From Stentor roeselii (Eukaryota > Ciliophora > Heterotrichea > Heterotrichida > Stentoridae): DNA of 64,000 bases. Location: positions 31,277 through 95,276 of the forward strand of contig RSEH01000184.1 in the NCBI GenBank assembly GCA_006503475.1, in the 5' to 3' direction. A program made the position numbers and the translations under genes. Numbering within the stretch: position 1 is the first letter of the stretch; each line of letters starts with the position of its first letter. A model generated the notes under the pieces. That model saw only the letters and a program-made list of their open reading frames with translations. It ran no database searches and was not told the DNA's origin. Positions 29,365-39,304 of this stretch are shown in pieces.

Positions 29365-30999
29365 ATGAGGAACTCGCTATACTCAATCACATTAGACGAA
29401 GCTCTATTCACAGTAGGAGGACACGGAAGGTACCAAAAGCAGCTGCTTCTTGTAGTGTGCGGACTATGGCTCAGTCAGTCTTTATTCCTAATGAACTTGC
29501 CCTTCCTTCTAAGCCACCCAGACAACGAATGCGAAAAAGACGACTGTTGTTCCCAGTACTCCTCTAAAACCCAAACAAATCCATCAAGACCCGCTTATGA
29601 ATGGCAGTTGATATGCAGTTCAAGTCAAAAGTCCTCAATAATTTCTTTGATTTACTTCAGCTGTTTAGGCCTCGGGACTTTTTTCATGTCTTTCATCGCG
29701 AATCGTTTAAGCCGTAAAAATTTGATTATTTTTTGCATGATTCTCGGGTCATTGGCTGAGTTTTTCTCTGTTTTTTGTACTTCAGATGAAGGGTTCATGG
29801 CAGTTTCTGTGATTTCAGGAGTGTGTCTTGGAAGTGCGATAGTGACTTCTTTTGTCTACATCCATGAGTTCATTGTTGGTGACGTCAGAGGCTTGTACAC
29901 TGCACTTATCTTCGCCTCTTGGGGACTGGGAACGACTTTGATGAGTCTTTTGCAGTCGATTATCACTGACTGGACCACTCGGACTATGGTTGTTGCTTGT
30001 TTTAATGTTTTATGGGTTCCACTTCTGTGCAGGTTTCATGAGTCGCCCAGGTTCTTAGCTGCTAATCAAGGAAAATTCGCGGAAGCGAGGGTCGTGCTTA
30101 ATCATATCGCAAAGTGCAACGGCAGTAAAGAGTTCATTGAAATGCTGGAAGGTGAAAAAGTCATCGGGTATCAAGAGTCTGGCTCTTTGACGACACCGTC
30201 GTCGCCTGGTCATTCTGCGAAGTACTCGTTTGTTCCGATTACTAATGGAATTGTTGGAGTCTCTGAAAGTCAAACTGATGATGTTAAAAAATACGGGTTT
30301 TTTGAGTTGGTTACTTTAAAATCTACTCGAGCGGTTTTTTTTGTTTTGGCGTTTTTGTGGTTTAATGTATCCGCTGGGTATTATGTTGTGGTTTTTAGTG
30401 TACCTCATTTAGTTGTTGATACGTTTTGGACTGAAGCTTTTGTTGCTTTCGGTGAAACTTTGAGTTGTCTTGTTGTTACTGTTTTGATGAATAAATTGGG
30501 AAGGCAGCTAAGCCTCGTAGTCCATTTCGCTGTTGCAGGTACCTGCTGCATCTTAAGTTTAGCCTTTATATCAAAGCATTACCCAAACGACACAATGATG
30601 AAAATCAACAAGCTTTTCAGAATAATTCTAGTATCAGTAGCGAGATTCGCATTAGTATCTGCTCGACTTACCAGTTTCATGTTCACAATAGAGTACTTCG
30701 CAACAAACATCAGAAGTATCGCAATAGGATCACTGATTCTAATGACTCTACTCGGAGCAATTATCTGTCCTTTCATAATTCTTCTCGGGGAAACTCTCGG
30801 CATTCACGGTTTATTTTTTATGAGTTTATTTCTAATAGTCAGCAGTTTCTGCTCATGTCTCCTTCCAGAAACCCTCGGAAAAACAATGGAAGACTACGTG
30901 GAAGAAGAAAAAGAAACAATGCACAGTCCGAGAAACAAGAGTTCAACAGAACTACCAAGTCAAAGATTCCATCATTTTAACGAAGAGGCGAGTACCTGA
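29365..30999 (+). CDS. MFS transporter, SLC22 (organic ion transporter)-like
   Basis: 544 aa with about twelve membrane helices. The layout is that of SLC22: a short N-terminus, helix 1, a Cys-rich outer loop (CEKDDCCSQY) ending in YEWQLICSSSQKSS, which parallels the EWDLVC...QS element, then helix 2 and a basic NRLSRKNL loop, and a long central cytosolic loop. Helices 7-12 end in LLPETLGKTMEDYVEE, the PETLG-type motif typical of SLC22 and sugar porters. The likely function is uptake or efflux of organic ions at the cell or vacuole membrane; the substrate is unknown. Stops TGA and TAA are adjacent. Confidence 0.88.
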   Translation: MRNSLYSITLDEALFTVGGHGRYQKQLLLVVCGLWLSQSLFLMNLPFLLSHPDNECEKDDCCSQYSSKTQTNPSRPAYEWQLICSSSQKSSIISLIYFSCLGLGTFFMSFIANRLSRKNLIIFCMILGSLAEFFSVFCTSDEGFMAVSVISGVCLGSAIVTSFVYIHEFIVGDVRGLYTALIFASWGLGTTLMSLLQSIITDWTTRTMVVACFNVLWVPLLCRFHESPRFLAANQGKFAEARVVLNHIAKCNGSKEFIEMLEGEKVIGYQESGSLTTPSSPGHSAKYSFVPITNGIVGVSESQTDDVKKYGFFELVTLKSTRAVFFVLAFLWFNVSAGYYVVVFSVPHLVVDTFWTEAFVAFGETLSCLVVTVLMNKLGRQLSLVVHFAVAGTCCILSLAFISKHYPNDTMMKINKLFRIILVSVARFALVSARLTSFMFTIEYFATNIRSIAIGSLILMTLLGAIICPFIILLGETLGIHGLFFMSLFLIVSSFCSCLLPETLGKTMEDYVEEEKETMHSPRNKSSTELPSQRFHHFNEEAST

Positions 31000-31029
31000 T
31001 AATTTAACCTAAAATACAAAAACTAATTT

Positions 31030-32439
31030 TCACTTCAACTTCCTAATTCGTCCCCTGATAAGCTTGGCAGGTTGAAAAACCATTTCCTTGACATCAGAAA
31101 ATCCTGAAGAAAAGTTAAAACGTGCAGAGTCTTCATCTTCTAAAAACTCAGTCGTAAACATCGAGCCAGTCTGTCTTTTGCGGGTTGAGTTCCAAGCGCT
31201 TTGATTGCGATTGACCATGATTTTTTTAATAATCAAGGGCAAAGGCGTGTTCTCATCACTAACTTCACTGAAATTTCTAAGTCTTTCCCCGACGTTTGAC
31301 GTACTTGCCCTGTTGACTACCTTGAGCTTCTGAACAGGTGTAAAAGAAGTTCCATCTTTAAAGACTTCCAGTTCTTTCAACTGCTCCAGGCGAGGGTCGA
31401 CCCAAGCCTTGAAGGTCTTCCATTGTTCCTCGTAAAACTTAATTGACTCTGGATGCGTGATTTTTTTAAAGAAATTTTTTTCACTTATCACAAACAACTT
31501 CCCTGTCTGCGAGAGACAAGTGCAAGAAAACCATCGACTAGGTGACTTGTCTAAAAGTTCCTCAATTCCAAAAAGCTCACCTGGCTGTCTTGTTACAATT
31601 TGAAGATCTTTCGCTCGAAAAGTGCTATTTTTATAAGATTTATTCGAATTTTTTCCTGAAACCAATAAAGAGTTACCAGTTTGCACTGAAAACTTCTGAG
31701 TGAACTTAAATTCCCCTTCTTTGATAATGTAAACTGAATTCGCAGGGTCACCTTCTGAATAAACCAAAGCACCTCGACGAAATCTGATTTCTTTAAAGTA
31801 AAAAGTGACGTTGTAAAGAGCGACGCGGCTCCAAGTTTTAAAAATTTGAAGAGTTCTTAAAAAGTCCATCTTTTCGTTGATTTGCTTTTCTTGGGTGCCT
31901 TCGAGGCCGAAGTAGTCGTTTTTGCTGAGAGAGAGTAAAGTGCAGTTTTCACTGCAAATCGCGGAGTAGTACCTCGGCTTTTCATTGATCAGCGCCGCCT
32001 GGCCGAAGCTTTGTCCAGGGTGAAGCTGCATGATTTCTACTTCAGGCCCTGCTTCTCGCAGCTTTTTCGCACGGGGCTGGCCGATGTCCAGAGTTTTGCG
32101 AATCATTCGGTGGATCTCGTCATCTCCGGTTTCGTCCATTTCTACGTATGAGTTGCTTTGAACCTTTACTGTCCCTCGGACTATCAAAAAAAAAGCGTCA
32201 GCGCACTCGCCTGTTGTGAATACTGAACTTTCAGCGGAGTAGTGAATTATTGTTAACACTTTTGCGATGTCGAAGAGGATCTCGCTGTTACTTTGTCTTT
32301 CTACTATGTCTTGAAAAAACTTGAAGGAACAGGCATAACGCACTATATTGTCTAGATCGCCTTGTTTACGGAGCGAACAAGGCACCTCCAAGCTAGCAAT
32401 CACGCTGTTCAAACTCAAAGACCTTCTCTCAACTGCCAT
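31030..32439 (-). CDS. Cyclic-nucleotide-binding-domain protein (two cNMP domains)
   Basis: 469 aa from the ATG at 32437-32439. Two cNMP folds: the first about 55-195 (FFLIVRGTVKV..., GQSFGQAALINEKPRYYSAI), the second about 220-345 (FRRGALVYSEGDPANSVYII, GELFGIEELLDKSPSRWFS). Both phosphate-cassette regions lack the full FGE-AL...R-AT pattern (SFGQAAL-RYYS, LFGIEELL-RWFS), so cAMP/cGMP binding is uncertain. No kinase domain or dimerisation motif. An upstream in-frame start would add 40 residues but overlap the neighbouring gene by 112 bp and breaks the start-context rule, so I prefer 32439. Confidence 0.85.
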   Translation of the reverse strand: MAVERRSLSLNSVIASLEVPCSLRKQGDLDNIVRYACSFKFFQDIVERQSNSEILFDIAKVLTIIHYSAESSVFTTGECADAFFLIVRGTVKVQSNSYVEMDETGDDEIHRMIRKTLDIGQPRAKKLREAGPEVEIMQLHPGQSFGQAALINEKPRYYSAICSENCTLLSLSKNDYFGLEGTQEKQINEKMDFLRTLQIFKTWSRVALYNVTFYFKEIRFRRGALVYSEGDPANSVYIIKEGEFKFTQKFSVQTGNSLLVSGKNSNKSYKNSTFRAKDLQIVTRQPGELFGIEELLDKSPSRWFSCTCLSQTGKLFVISEKNFFKKITHPESIKFYEEQWKTFKAWVDPRLEQLKELEVFKDGTSFTPVQKLKVVNRASTSNVGERLRNFSEVSDENTPLPLIIKKIMVNRNQSAWNSTRKRQTGSMFTTEFLEDEDSARFNFSSGFSDVKEMVFQPAKLIRGRIRKLK

Positions 32440-32447
32440 TAAAGTAA
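32440..32447. promoter_or_regulatory. 8-bp gap between divergent start codons
   Basis: CAT-TAAAGTAA-ATG. As at 15263-15267, no separate promoters fit between the genes. Confidence 0.5.
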
Positions 32448-34883
32448 ATGTTAAACGAATCTGAAACCTGGACTGTTCACCGGCGGGTCTCTCCTGACCC
32501 TCTACGCGGAAAGACAGAAAAACTGGAAATGATGCAAGAAAACCTAAAAATCGCTGCAACTACGATCGACGCCTTAAGACTTGAAAGAGAAAAACTCAAA
32601 GATTCTCTTCGGGTCGCATTGGAAAGCACGGGCTTCAAGGAAAGCGAAAAAATAAACCAAAAAGACTTCGGCTCTAATCATTGGAAGGCTCAAGTTCTAG
32701 ACCGTGAAAGAAAAATTGAAGAACTTCAGCTTCTGCTCAATCAAAATCGTGTTGATCGCATGGATTGGAAGGAATTACGGGAAAGTCATGCCAAGGCACA
32801 GGCTGAATTGATTGAAAAGGATAAAATCATTGCTGGACTTGAAAGGATGGAAAGGGCTGAAAGGATGGAAAGACTTGAAAGAAAGGGAAATTTTGAATCT
32901 AATGAGATTGTGTTTAAATTGAAAGCTGAACTTGCACAGAGGACTAAAGATTTGGAAATTCTTAATCAGCATCTCAAGGATTTGGTTGAAGAGAAGGAGC
33001 AGTGGACCAAGTTGTATGATGTCCTGGCCCAGCTTGCTCCAGAGTATTTAAGAACAAAAAGCGTAAAAGAAGCAACCCACAAAAGCGACTGGCAAAGATT
33101 TCTCGAAATAATCATAAACCTCGCCCAAACCGCCGAAAAGGAAAAAAAGTTCCATCAAGAAATGCAAGAAACAGGAAAAAGGTTTAAAATCGAATCAAAT
33201 AAAATAGAAAGTGCTTTTTTCATAGAACTAAAAGAAACAACAGATTCATTTCTCGAGCGAATTCACAAAAATTCCGACTGGCATCAATTCTTCAAAAACC
33301 GTCTGATTTGTTCAAAACGATTCAAATCAATGATGGAGAGTCATGAATACCCAGAAGCCCTTTTAAGAGTTCTTCGTCTTTTCATAGATTTTTTAGACCA
33401 GCTATCTGAAAACCAGCAGTTTTACAAATGGAAACTTCAAAATAATGACTCGCCTTCGCCCCGTACATCCGCAGTAAGTCAAAGGCCCAGAAAGATCCAC
33501 GAAGATCATTTCTACGAAGACCGTTCGAAAGGAATGTCGCCTTATCGAAGTGAAAACAGCTTCAAACAGACCTGCTGGACCCAAACTTCTTCAAATAAAA
33601 GCCCGATGGTAGTGAATGAACTGAGTCATTCCACGTCGAATAAAGGCCTGCAGACCTCCCTCGACAAGCCCCTTGGAGGGTTTTTAAGTCCAAGACTGAT
33701 GAACAAAGGTATTCAATACGATAAATCCTTCAACCGCCCAGTCCACGACGAAGAAAGTTACAAAAAAAGCATAAAAGTCCATCATCCAACTTCGAGACCT
33801 TCTCACTTAAAAAACGTCGACACCTCCACAGACAGGCCTAATATTCTAATTGACTCCAGATCTGACAAGGGCAAAGAAGAAGGCTACATCAAACTCTTCG
33901 ATGAAAGTCAGCAACTTCTCAGCATTATCGATAAACAAAACTCACGACTTGCTAGAATAAACAACCAAATCTCTCAACTTGTTCCTAACAAAGTTGAAAT
34001 GATCGTCGAAAGAGACGAGCCTTCAGAGTCATCAAATTTCAATGAAAAATTCGAAAGTTCTGCGAAATATCACAGAAGTCAAAAGTCAGGAACCAGGACA
34101 ATTGAATATGAAAATGGGACTTTTAACAATCCTGACATAAGAGTATCAGGTAGTTCAGTCCATTCTTCAGAAAGGCAGAAAATTTCAAAGTATCAAGTTA
34201 AAGACTCTCAAAAGTTCGAAGTCTTGAAAAAGGACCAAAGGTCAGAAAAGGACTTTTCAGATCTAAAGAACTTCAGAGACGTGAAAGACCAGAGAAGTAT
34301 GAAGACTGGAAAAGACTTAAGAGAAGAGTCGAAAGAAAAGCAGTCAAGATTTAAAGGCAGGTCTCCTGACCACCCGAAGGCAGGGACGCAAGTCGTCCGA
34401 TACGATCAGTTCGTCTCTGAAAGTCGTTTAAAAAATCGCAATCCTCCCAAAGCTCACCCGCCGATGGACCATCCAGCAGATGACAGTCGAGGCCAGTACT
34501 CCAGCATTGAACACAGCTCACAAGAAAGAAGCTTAAGCAACCGTCATAGAAGAGACCATCGCTTGGAAAACGATTCAGATGAAGGCAAAAATTCAAGGTT
34601 TTCTAGTCCGAGACTTGAAAGAAAACCTTCAGGTCTTGACTCTTCTGCTCTTCGCATTCCGAATAAGGATGACTCTAAACTTAATGACTCGAAATTCAAT
34701 GAAAGTCCTGGAAGAAGGTACCTCAGTCCTCAGAATGTGAATAGGGGAAGTAGTCGATCACCTGACCCGGGGTCTGATAGGTTCGGAGAGTATGCAAGGC
34801 CCATGCTGCATAAAGAGGAAAAATGGAATAGCGTCGCACAGTACTTTGACAGTAAGGCAGAGGAGAGTAGTAGTAGATCATAG
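32448..34883 (+). CDS. Coiled-coil protein with long disordered tail
   Basis: 811 aa. Coiled coil at about residues 20-200 (Lys/Glu/Leu heptads, with MERAERMERLERK), a helical segment to about 350, then some 450 residues rich in Ser, Arg, Lys and Asp that are probably disordered. One short helix occurs near 490-515 (QQLLSIIDKQNSRLARI). No family recognised; the make-up suits a cytoskeletal or basal-body scaffold, which is inference. Confidence 0.8.
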   Translation: MLNESETWTVHRRVSPDPLRGKTEKLEMMQENLKIAATTIDALRLEREKLKDSLRVALESTGFKESEKINQKDFGSNHWKAQVLDRERKIEELQLLLNQNRVDRMDWKELRESHAKAQAELIEKDKIIAGLERMERAERMERLERKGNFESNEIVFKLKAELAQRTKDLEILNQHLKDLVEEKEQWTKLYDVLAQLAPEYLRTKSVKEATHKSDWQRFLEIIINLAQTAEKEKKFHQEMQETGKRFKIESNKIESAFFIELKETTDSFLERIHKNSDWHQFFKNRLICSKRFKSMMESHEYPEALLRVLRLFIDFLDQLSENQQFYKWKLQNNDSPSPRTSAVSQRPRKIHEDHFYEDRSKGMSPYRSENSFKQTCWTQTSSNKSPMVVNELSHSTSNKGLQTSLDKPLGGFLSPRLMNKGIQYDKSFNRPVHDEESYKKSIKVHHPTSRPSHLKNVDTSTDRPNILIDSRSDKGKEEGYIKLFDESQQLLSIIDKQNSRLARINNQISQLVPNKVEMIVERDEPSESSNFNEKFESSAKYHRSQKSGTRTIEYENGTFNNPDIRVSGSSVHSSERQKISKYQVKDSQKFEVLKKDQRSEKDFSDLKNFRDVKDQRSMKTGKDLREESKEKQSRFKGRSPDHPKAGTQVVRYDQFVSESRLKNRNPPKAHPPMDHPADDSRGQYSSIEHSSQERSLSNRHRRDHRLENDSDEGKNSRFSSPRLERKPSGLDSSALRIPNKDDSKLNDSKFNESPGRRYLSPQNVNRGSSRSPDPGSDRFGEYARPMLHKEEKWNSVAQYFDSKAEESSSRS

Positions 34884-35094
34884 ATAGTACTTAGAATGTT
34901 TTGAGACAAATGAATCATGGCTGGAAGTCTTGAAATTAATCTCTAAATGAAAAGAAGGAAAAAAAACCAGATAAAATTGAAGCATATTGCAAAGAAGTCA
35001 ATTAAAGTAATCATAAAGTTCAAAGTTTTATGAGAATCATAACAAAAATACTATTTCCATCGATAAAATCGCCAGGTGGAAAAGATGGCTATAA

Positions 35095-36315
35095 ATGTTA
35101 GGAGGCAACAAATTCGCTTCAGTCCAGCTGGCACCACCAGACCCTATCCTGGGAATGTCAGTGGCCTTCAGAAACGACCCGTCTCCGGATAAGGTGGACA
35201 TGGGAGTAGGAGCTTATAGAACCAATGAAGGTAAACCTCTGATCTTTCAAGCCGTTCATGAAGCGGAAAGAAGAATCCTGGAGGACCCGAGTGTGAATCA
35301 TGAGTACCTACCGATTGAGGGGTTTGATGTTTATAATAGACTTGCACGTGACTTGATCCTCGGAGCGGACTGTCCAGCGACGGCTGAAGGTAGAGTGGTC
35401 ACTCTGCAGACCCTATCAGGTACAGGATCATTAAGAGTAGGTGCAGAGTGCTGCAAGGCATTCTTAAACCCTCCAGCAGCATACGTGAGTCGTCCGACCT
35501 GGGGTAACCACAACACAATCTTCGAAAGATCCGGCATTCCCGTCAAGAGCTACGCGTATTGGAAAGAAGCGACTCGAGGCCTTGACTTAGAAGGGATGCT
35601 CGCTGACTTGGCCGGTGCACCTGCAGGTTCAGTGATCGTCCTTCACGCTTGCGCTCATAACCCGACAGGAGTCGACCCGACCAACGAGCAGTGGGACCAA
35701 ATCGCTGACTTCTTGGCAACAAAGGAACTTGTTGTTTACTTTGACAGCGCTTATCAAGGATTCGCTACTGGAGACTTGGATGCAGACGCTTATGCTATCA
35801 GAAGCTTTATTCGCAGAGGATTCCAATGCTTTGTCTCTCAGAGCTTCGCGAAGAATACTGGACTTTATGGGGAAAGAATCGGAGCTTTGCATATTGTCAC
35901 TGCTGATAGGGAAACTGCGGAAAAAGTACTTAGTCAGGTGAAAATCATTGTCAGGGCTAGTTATTCAAACCCGGCTAAACATGGAGCTTTGGTTGTTGCA
36001 AGGATTCTTGGAGACCCTGCACTTAAGGAAAGCTGGCTTAATGAATTGAAAGTCGTCAGTCAGAGGATCAAGGATATGAGGACTCGACTTGTTCAGGAAC
36101 TTACGAACTTGAATGTGCCTGGAGATTGGAGCCATGTTACTAGTCAGATTGGAATGTTTAGCTTCACTGGACTTACACCTGCGCAGTGTGAAAATATGAT
36201 CAATAAGTGGCACTGCTATATGCTAAAAAATGGAAGGATTTCTATGACTGGCATTAATACTGGAAATGTTGAGTATGTCGCAAGAGCCATCAAGGATTCA
36301 GTAGAAAATCATTAA
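35095..36315 (+). CDS. Aspartate aminotransferase
   Basis: 406 aa, full length. GVGAYRTNEGKP, HACAHNPTGVDPT, YFDSAYQGFATGD, and the PLP lysine in SQSFAKNTGLYGERIGAL are all as in eukaryotic cytosolic or mitochondrial AAT. The C-terminal Arg motif GRISMTGINTGNVEYVARAI is present. It converts aspartate and 2-oxoglutarate to oxaloacetate and glutamate. I see no clear transit peptide. I choose the ATG at 35095 (CTATAAATGTTAGG); the ATG at 35084 is in another frame. Confidence 0.97.
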   Translation: MLGGNKFASVQLAPPDPILGMSVAFRNDPSPDKVDMGVGAYRTNEGKPLIFQAVHEAERRILEDPSVNHEYLPIEGFDVYNRLARDLILGADCPATAEGRVVTLQTLSGTGSLRVGAECCKAFLNPPAAYVSRPTWGNHNTIFERSGIPVKSYAYWKEATRGLDLEGMLADLAGAPAGSVIVLHACAHNPTGVDPTNEQWDQIADFLATKELVVYFDSAYQGFATGDLDADAYAIRSFIRRGFQCFVSQSFAKNTGLYGERIGALHIVTADRETAEKVLSQVKIIVRASYSNPAKHGALVVARILGDPALKESWLNELKVVSQRIKDMRTRLVQELTNLNVPGDWSHVTSQIGMFSFTGLTPAQCENMINKWHCYMLKNGRISMTGINTGNVEYVARAIKDSVENH

Positions 36316-36457
36316 TTAATTAGACAGAAACTAGGGTAAAATTAAGAAACTATATTTTTTCCTTGAACCATCCTGCAATCGATCAAGGTAAATAAATCTT
36401 CTCTATTTAACTTCTAATCTATCCCTAGAAATACCCTGTTCAATATAAATAATTTCC

Positions 36458-37162
36458 ATGGATTTAATTACTCTTACTAGTATTTTTCCCAGTATCCAAA
36501 AGCAATACCTCGAGGAATTCCTAAGATCCCATCCAAACCCTCAAGAAGGTATCGAAGGTCTATTCAATTTGCAAGACAAGTTAGACGCTCTCGGCTCTGA
36601 CAACCGTAAACTTTTAAAATGCATTATTCCGAACTGCCAAACCCAAAACTGCATATTTTTTCACAACTTCAAAGAACGAAGAAGAAATCTCCTCGAACAT
36701 AAATACGAGCCTCGTCCTTGTTTTGCAATTTTCACAGATGGTTCTTGGGACTTCTCTAAAAAATGTCCAAAGGGCGATTCCTGTAAATATTCTCACAATT
36801 TTTCAGAAATTCAACTACACCCTGAGTTCAGATCAGTTCAAAGTCAACCTTATGACCGAAAGCCGAACATGGAGAGACCTTTCAACAATTTCAGATCACG
36901 TAAAATGAATGACTTGAGGACTGAAATCCAAGAAATCGATGAATACATGACTGAAAAAAGGATTCAATTGAATGAGGTTCAGGAGCAAATCTCAACTTTG
37001 ACGAAATTAGCGAATTGTTACAAGTGTGAAAGGAATTTAATTGAGTATGCTTTGGCTTGTGGACATTTGTTTTGTGAGAAGTGCAAAGCTGTGATGAACA
37101 ACTCGTGCTCGATTTGCTCGAAAAGGTTTGATTTTAGCTCTGCGGTTAAATTGGCTCCGTAA
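36458..37162 (+). CDS. CUE-CCCH-RING zinc-finger protein
   Basis: 234 aa. Residues 5-35 match a CUE-like fold (LTSIFPSIQKQYLEEFLRSH, ubiquitin-binding). Next come two CCCH fingers (CIIPNCQTQNCIFFH and CFAIFTDGSWDFSKKCPKGD with CKYSH), a short coiled coil (residues 155-185), and a C-terminal RING (CYKCERNL, CGHLFCEKC, CSICSKRF). The combination suggests an RNA-binding E3 ligase. The start is an ATG 12 bp downstream of CAATATAAAT; it ends 9 bp before the next gene's ATG. Confidence 0.85.
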   Translation: MDLITLTSIFPSIQKQYLEEFLRSHPNPQEGIEGLFNLQDKLDALGSDNRKLLKCIIPNCQTQNCIFFHNFKERRRNLLEHKYEPRPCFAIFTDGSWDFSKKCPKGDSCKYSHNFSEIQLHPEFRSVQSQPYDRKPNMERPFNNFRSRKMNDLRTEIQEIDEYMTEKRIQLNEVQEQISTLTKLANCYKCERNLIEYALACGHLFCEKCKAVMNNSCSICSKRFDFSSAVKLAP

Positions 37163-37171
37163 TAAGTAATA

Positions 37172-39304
37172 ATGGAAGGGAAGGGATTGAAATTTGATGA
37201 ATTGATTAGGAAGAAACAGCTTTATCAAGGAAGTGGGGAGAAGGGTTTAGAGTTTTTGCAAATGGTTTGTGAAAGCTGTAGAGTTTATCCTGTTGAAGGC
37301 AAGATGGTGGAGATGGGATTTCGGAGTATTTTTGAGGTTTTTAATCAAATGCCACCATCGAGAGAAGGTATTTGTGTTGTTGATTCTATTGTAGCGATTT
37401 TTATTGAAAGGACGGCGAATCTTCAACAAATTTCAAGGGTTAGTAAATTTTTGAAAGTCAACTTGAAAAATAGTGACCCGAGGGTCTTAGAGATTTCTTA
37501 TTATGCACTGTTTAATAAAATTTCGCAGTTCTTGTATCAGGAACTTCAAAGGATACAAAATGAACTTGTAGATGATGATTTGAAAGAATTTTATAGTTTA
37601 TTGAAAATTTTGAGACTTATTTTTAGAGCTGAATCATTGTCTTATAATTTAGAAAATTTCAAAGATGTGATTCAAATCCACATAAAAGCTTTATTTTCAC
37701 TTTATAAAACAAGGAAACCTGAAATATTTTCTGATAAAAAAATGTTAAAAATCACTCAAAAAATGAAAAATTTTATAAATCTTGAAAATTATCCTTTTGT
37801 TGAAAATATTTCTAAAATATCAGATTTTTTCAAGATGACTTCAATAGAAAATGATGGAAATCAAGAAATTTTTACCAAAACCTATAAAATTAAAAGATCA
37901 AGTAATTTCAATTACTACCGAAATTGCGTTGAAAATGAAATCCGGATCAACAATTCTTTAAAAAACGAATTATCTAAAAATCCAGAAGTTTCCATCTTAC
38001 CGATGATCGAACACAAAATAAAAGAATCAAACGAAAGCATCGAGATAAAACTTCTTTTCGAAAGAAAACCTCGAGATTTATCTTCACTCGTTCAAACAGT
38101 TCAAAACGGATCAGCCTTGAACAGCATGACACTTCATGAAATTTTCAAAAAGCTTCTCTCAGCTTTAGAATTCATTCACTCAGCAGACATTGTCCATCGA
38201 GACCTGAAACCAGAAAATATTTTAATCGGTAAAAACGATTCAGATGTTTTTATTATTGACTTCGGGATTAGTCTTGATAAAAAGGGCTTTGAAAAATATA
38301 AAGAAATTAAAGGAACTGATGCTTATATTGCACCTGAAATCATAGAAATGGGAAAACAGGGGAAACAGGACCTGATTACATTTGAAGATTATAAAAAAGC
38401 TGATATTTTCAGTCTTGGACTTGTTCTTGCAAAACTTATTAGAGTTGGTAACAAGTTTCTTGGACCTCGTTGTAATCGTTTTGAGAATTTTCATGAAATT
38501 CAGGAATATTTGGAAAATATTCAAGAACCGATGTTTGTGAAAAATGTTTTACGAGAAATGCTTAAAAGGAATCCTGATGAAAGGAAATCTATTCAAGAGC
38601 TTTTTTGTAATTATATGGAGGTTGTTACGAAGACCTTTACTCATGAAAGAATGATTTTCATTAAGGAATTAAATGAAAATATCGAGATTTATCCTGAGTC
38701 TGAAATTGAGGATTTAAATGTTGAAGAATTGATGAGTAAATTGAACGGCTTTCGCGGAAATGAGTTGGTTTATGCTTTTATCTTGATTTTAAGGAAATTA
38801 CGAAATACTGATGACTTCGAGTTTGAAAGTTTAACAGAAACTCTTTTTTCAAAGAAATTTGATTTCAAGGATAAAATTTTAAACCTTTTTGATAATTTGT
38901 TCTCTCAAAAACTCCTCAAAATAAAAAATCCTTCGTTGAACTTAAAACTAAAAAAGTCTCTTTTTTTATTTAATCAAGGTATGTTCTTGATGACAAAAGA
39001 TATTATTTCTATTAATATTAACACATTTTTGATTACATCAGCTTCTTATTTTCAAAACTGTGATGCTCTTGAAAAAATCAAGCTTCTGAGGGAAGTTGTT
39101 GAAGTCATTCAATCTTTTGAAGATGAGGCTGGTGAAAGAAGTGAAATCAAGAATTTCTATCTTAATGAGGTAAAAATTTTACTAAAAGAATCAAAGAATT
39201 TTTCAGTTGAATTTAATGAACTTCGATTTCTTATTGAATCTAATAAGACACATGGTGAAATTGATTGGAAAGATTTGTGTTTAATAATTCAACAATTTAG
39301 CTAA
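37172..39304 (+). CDS. Protein kinase with long helical N- and C-terminal regions
   Basis: 710 aa. About 1-215 is helical (ARM-like in appearance). Kinase domain at about 230-480: Arg/Lys-rich N-lobe without a clear glycine loop, HRDLKPENILIG near 343, DFG near 362, GTDAYIAPEI, ADIFSLGLVLAKLI, RNPDERKSI. The HRD, DFG and APE motifs are intact, so it is probably active, but the glycine loop and the VAIK-type lysine are hard to place (residues 235-265). A helical region of 230 residues follows. It resembles IRE1-type kinase layout in the HRD-DFG block only; no RNase domain is evident. Confidence 0.85.
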   Translation: MEGKGLKFDELIRKKQLYQGSGEKGLEFLQMVCESCRVYPVEGKMVEMGFRSIFEVFNQMPPSREGICVVDSIVAIFIERTANLQQISRVSKFLKVNLKNSDPRVLEISYYALFNKISQFLYQELQRIQNELVDDDLKEFYSLLKILRLIFRAESLSYNLENFKDVIQIHIKALFSLYKTRKPEIFSDKKMLKITQKMKNFINLENYPFVENISKISDFFKMTSIENDGNQEIFTKTYKIKRSSNFNYYRNCVENEIRINNSLKNELSKNPEVSILPMIEHKIKESNESIEIKLLFERKPRDLSSLVQTVQNGSALNSMTLHEIFKKLLSALEFIHSADIVHRDLKPENILIGKNDSDVFIIDFGISLDKKGFEKYKEIKGTDAYIAPEIIEMGKQGKQDLITFEDYKKADIFSLGLVLAKLIRVGNKFLGPRCNRFENFHEIQEYLENIQEPMFVKNVLREMLKRNPDERKSIQELFCNYMEVVTKTFTHERMIFIKELNENIEIYPESEIEDLNVEELMSKLNGFRGNELVYAFILILRKLRNTDDFEFESLTETLFSKKFDFKDKILNLFDNLFSQKLLKIKNPSLNLKLKKSLFLFNQGMFLMTKDIISININTFLITSASYFQNCDALEKIKLLREVVEVIQSFEDEAGERSEIKNFYLNEVKILLKESKNFSVEFNELRFLIESNKTHGEIDWKDLCLIIQQFS

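Noticed and set aside
32440-32559. 40-residue extension of the cNMP-binding protein
   Set aside because: It overlaps the divergent gene by 112 bp and lacks the A/T start context; the ATG at 32439 fits both.
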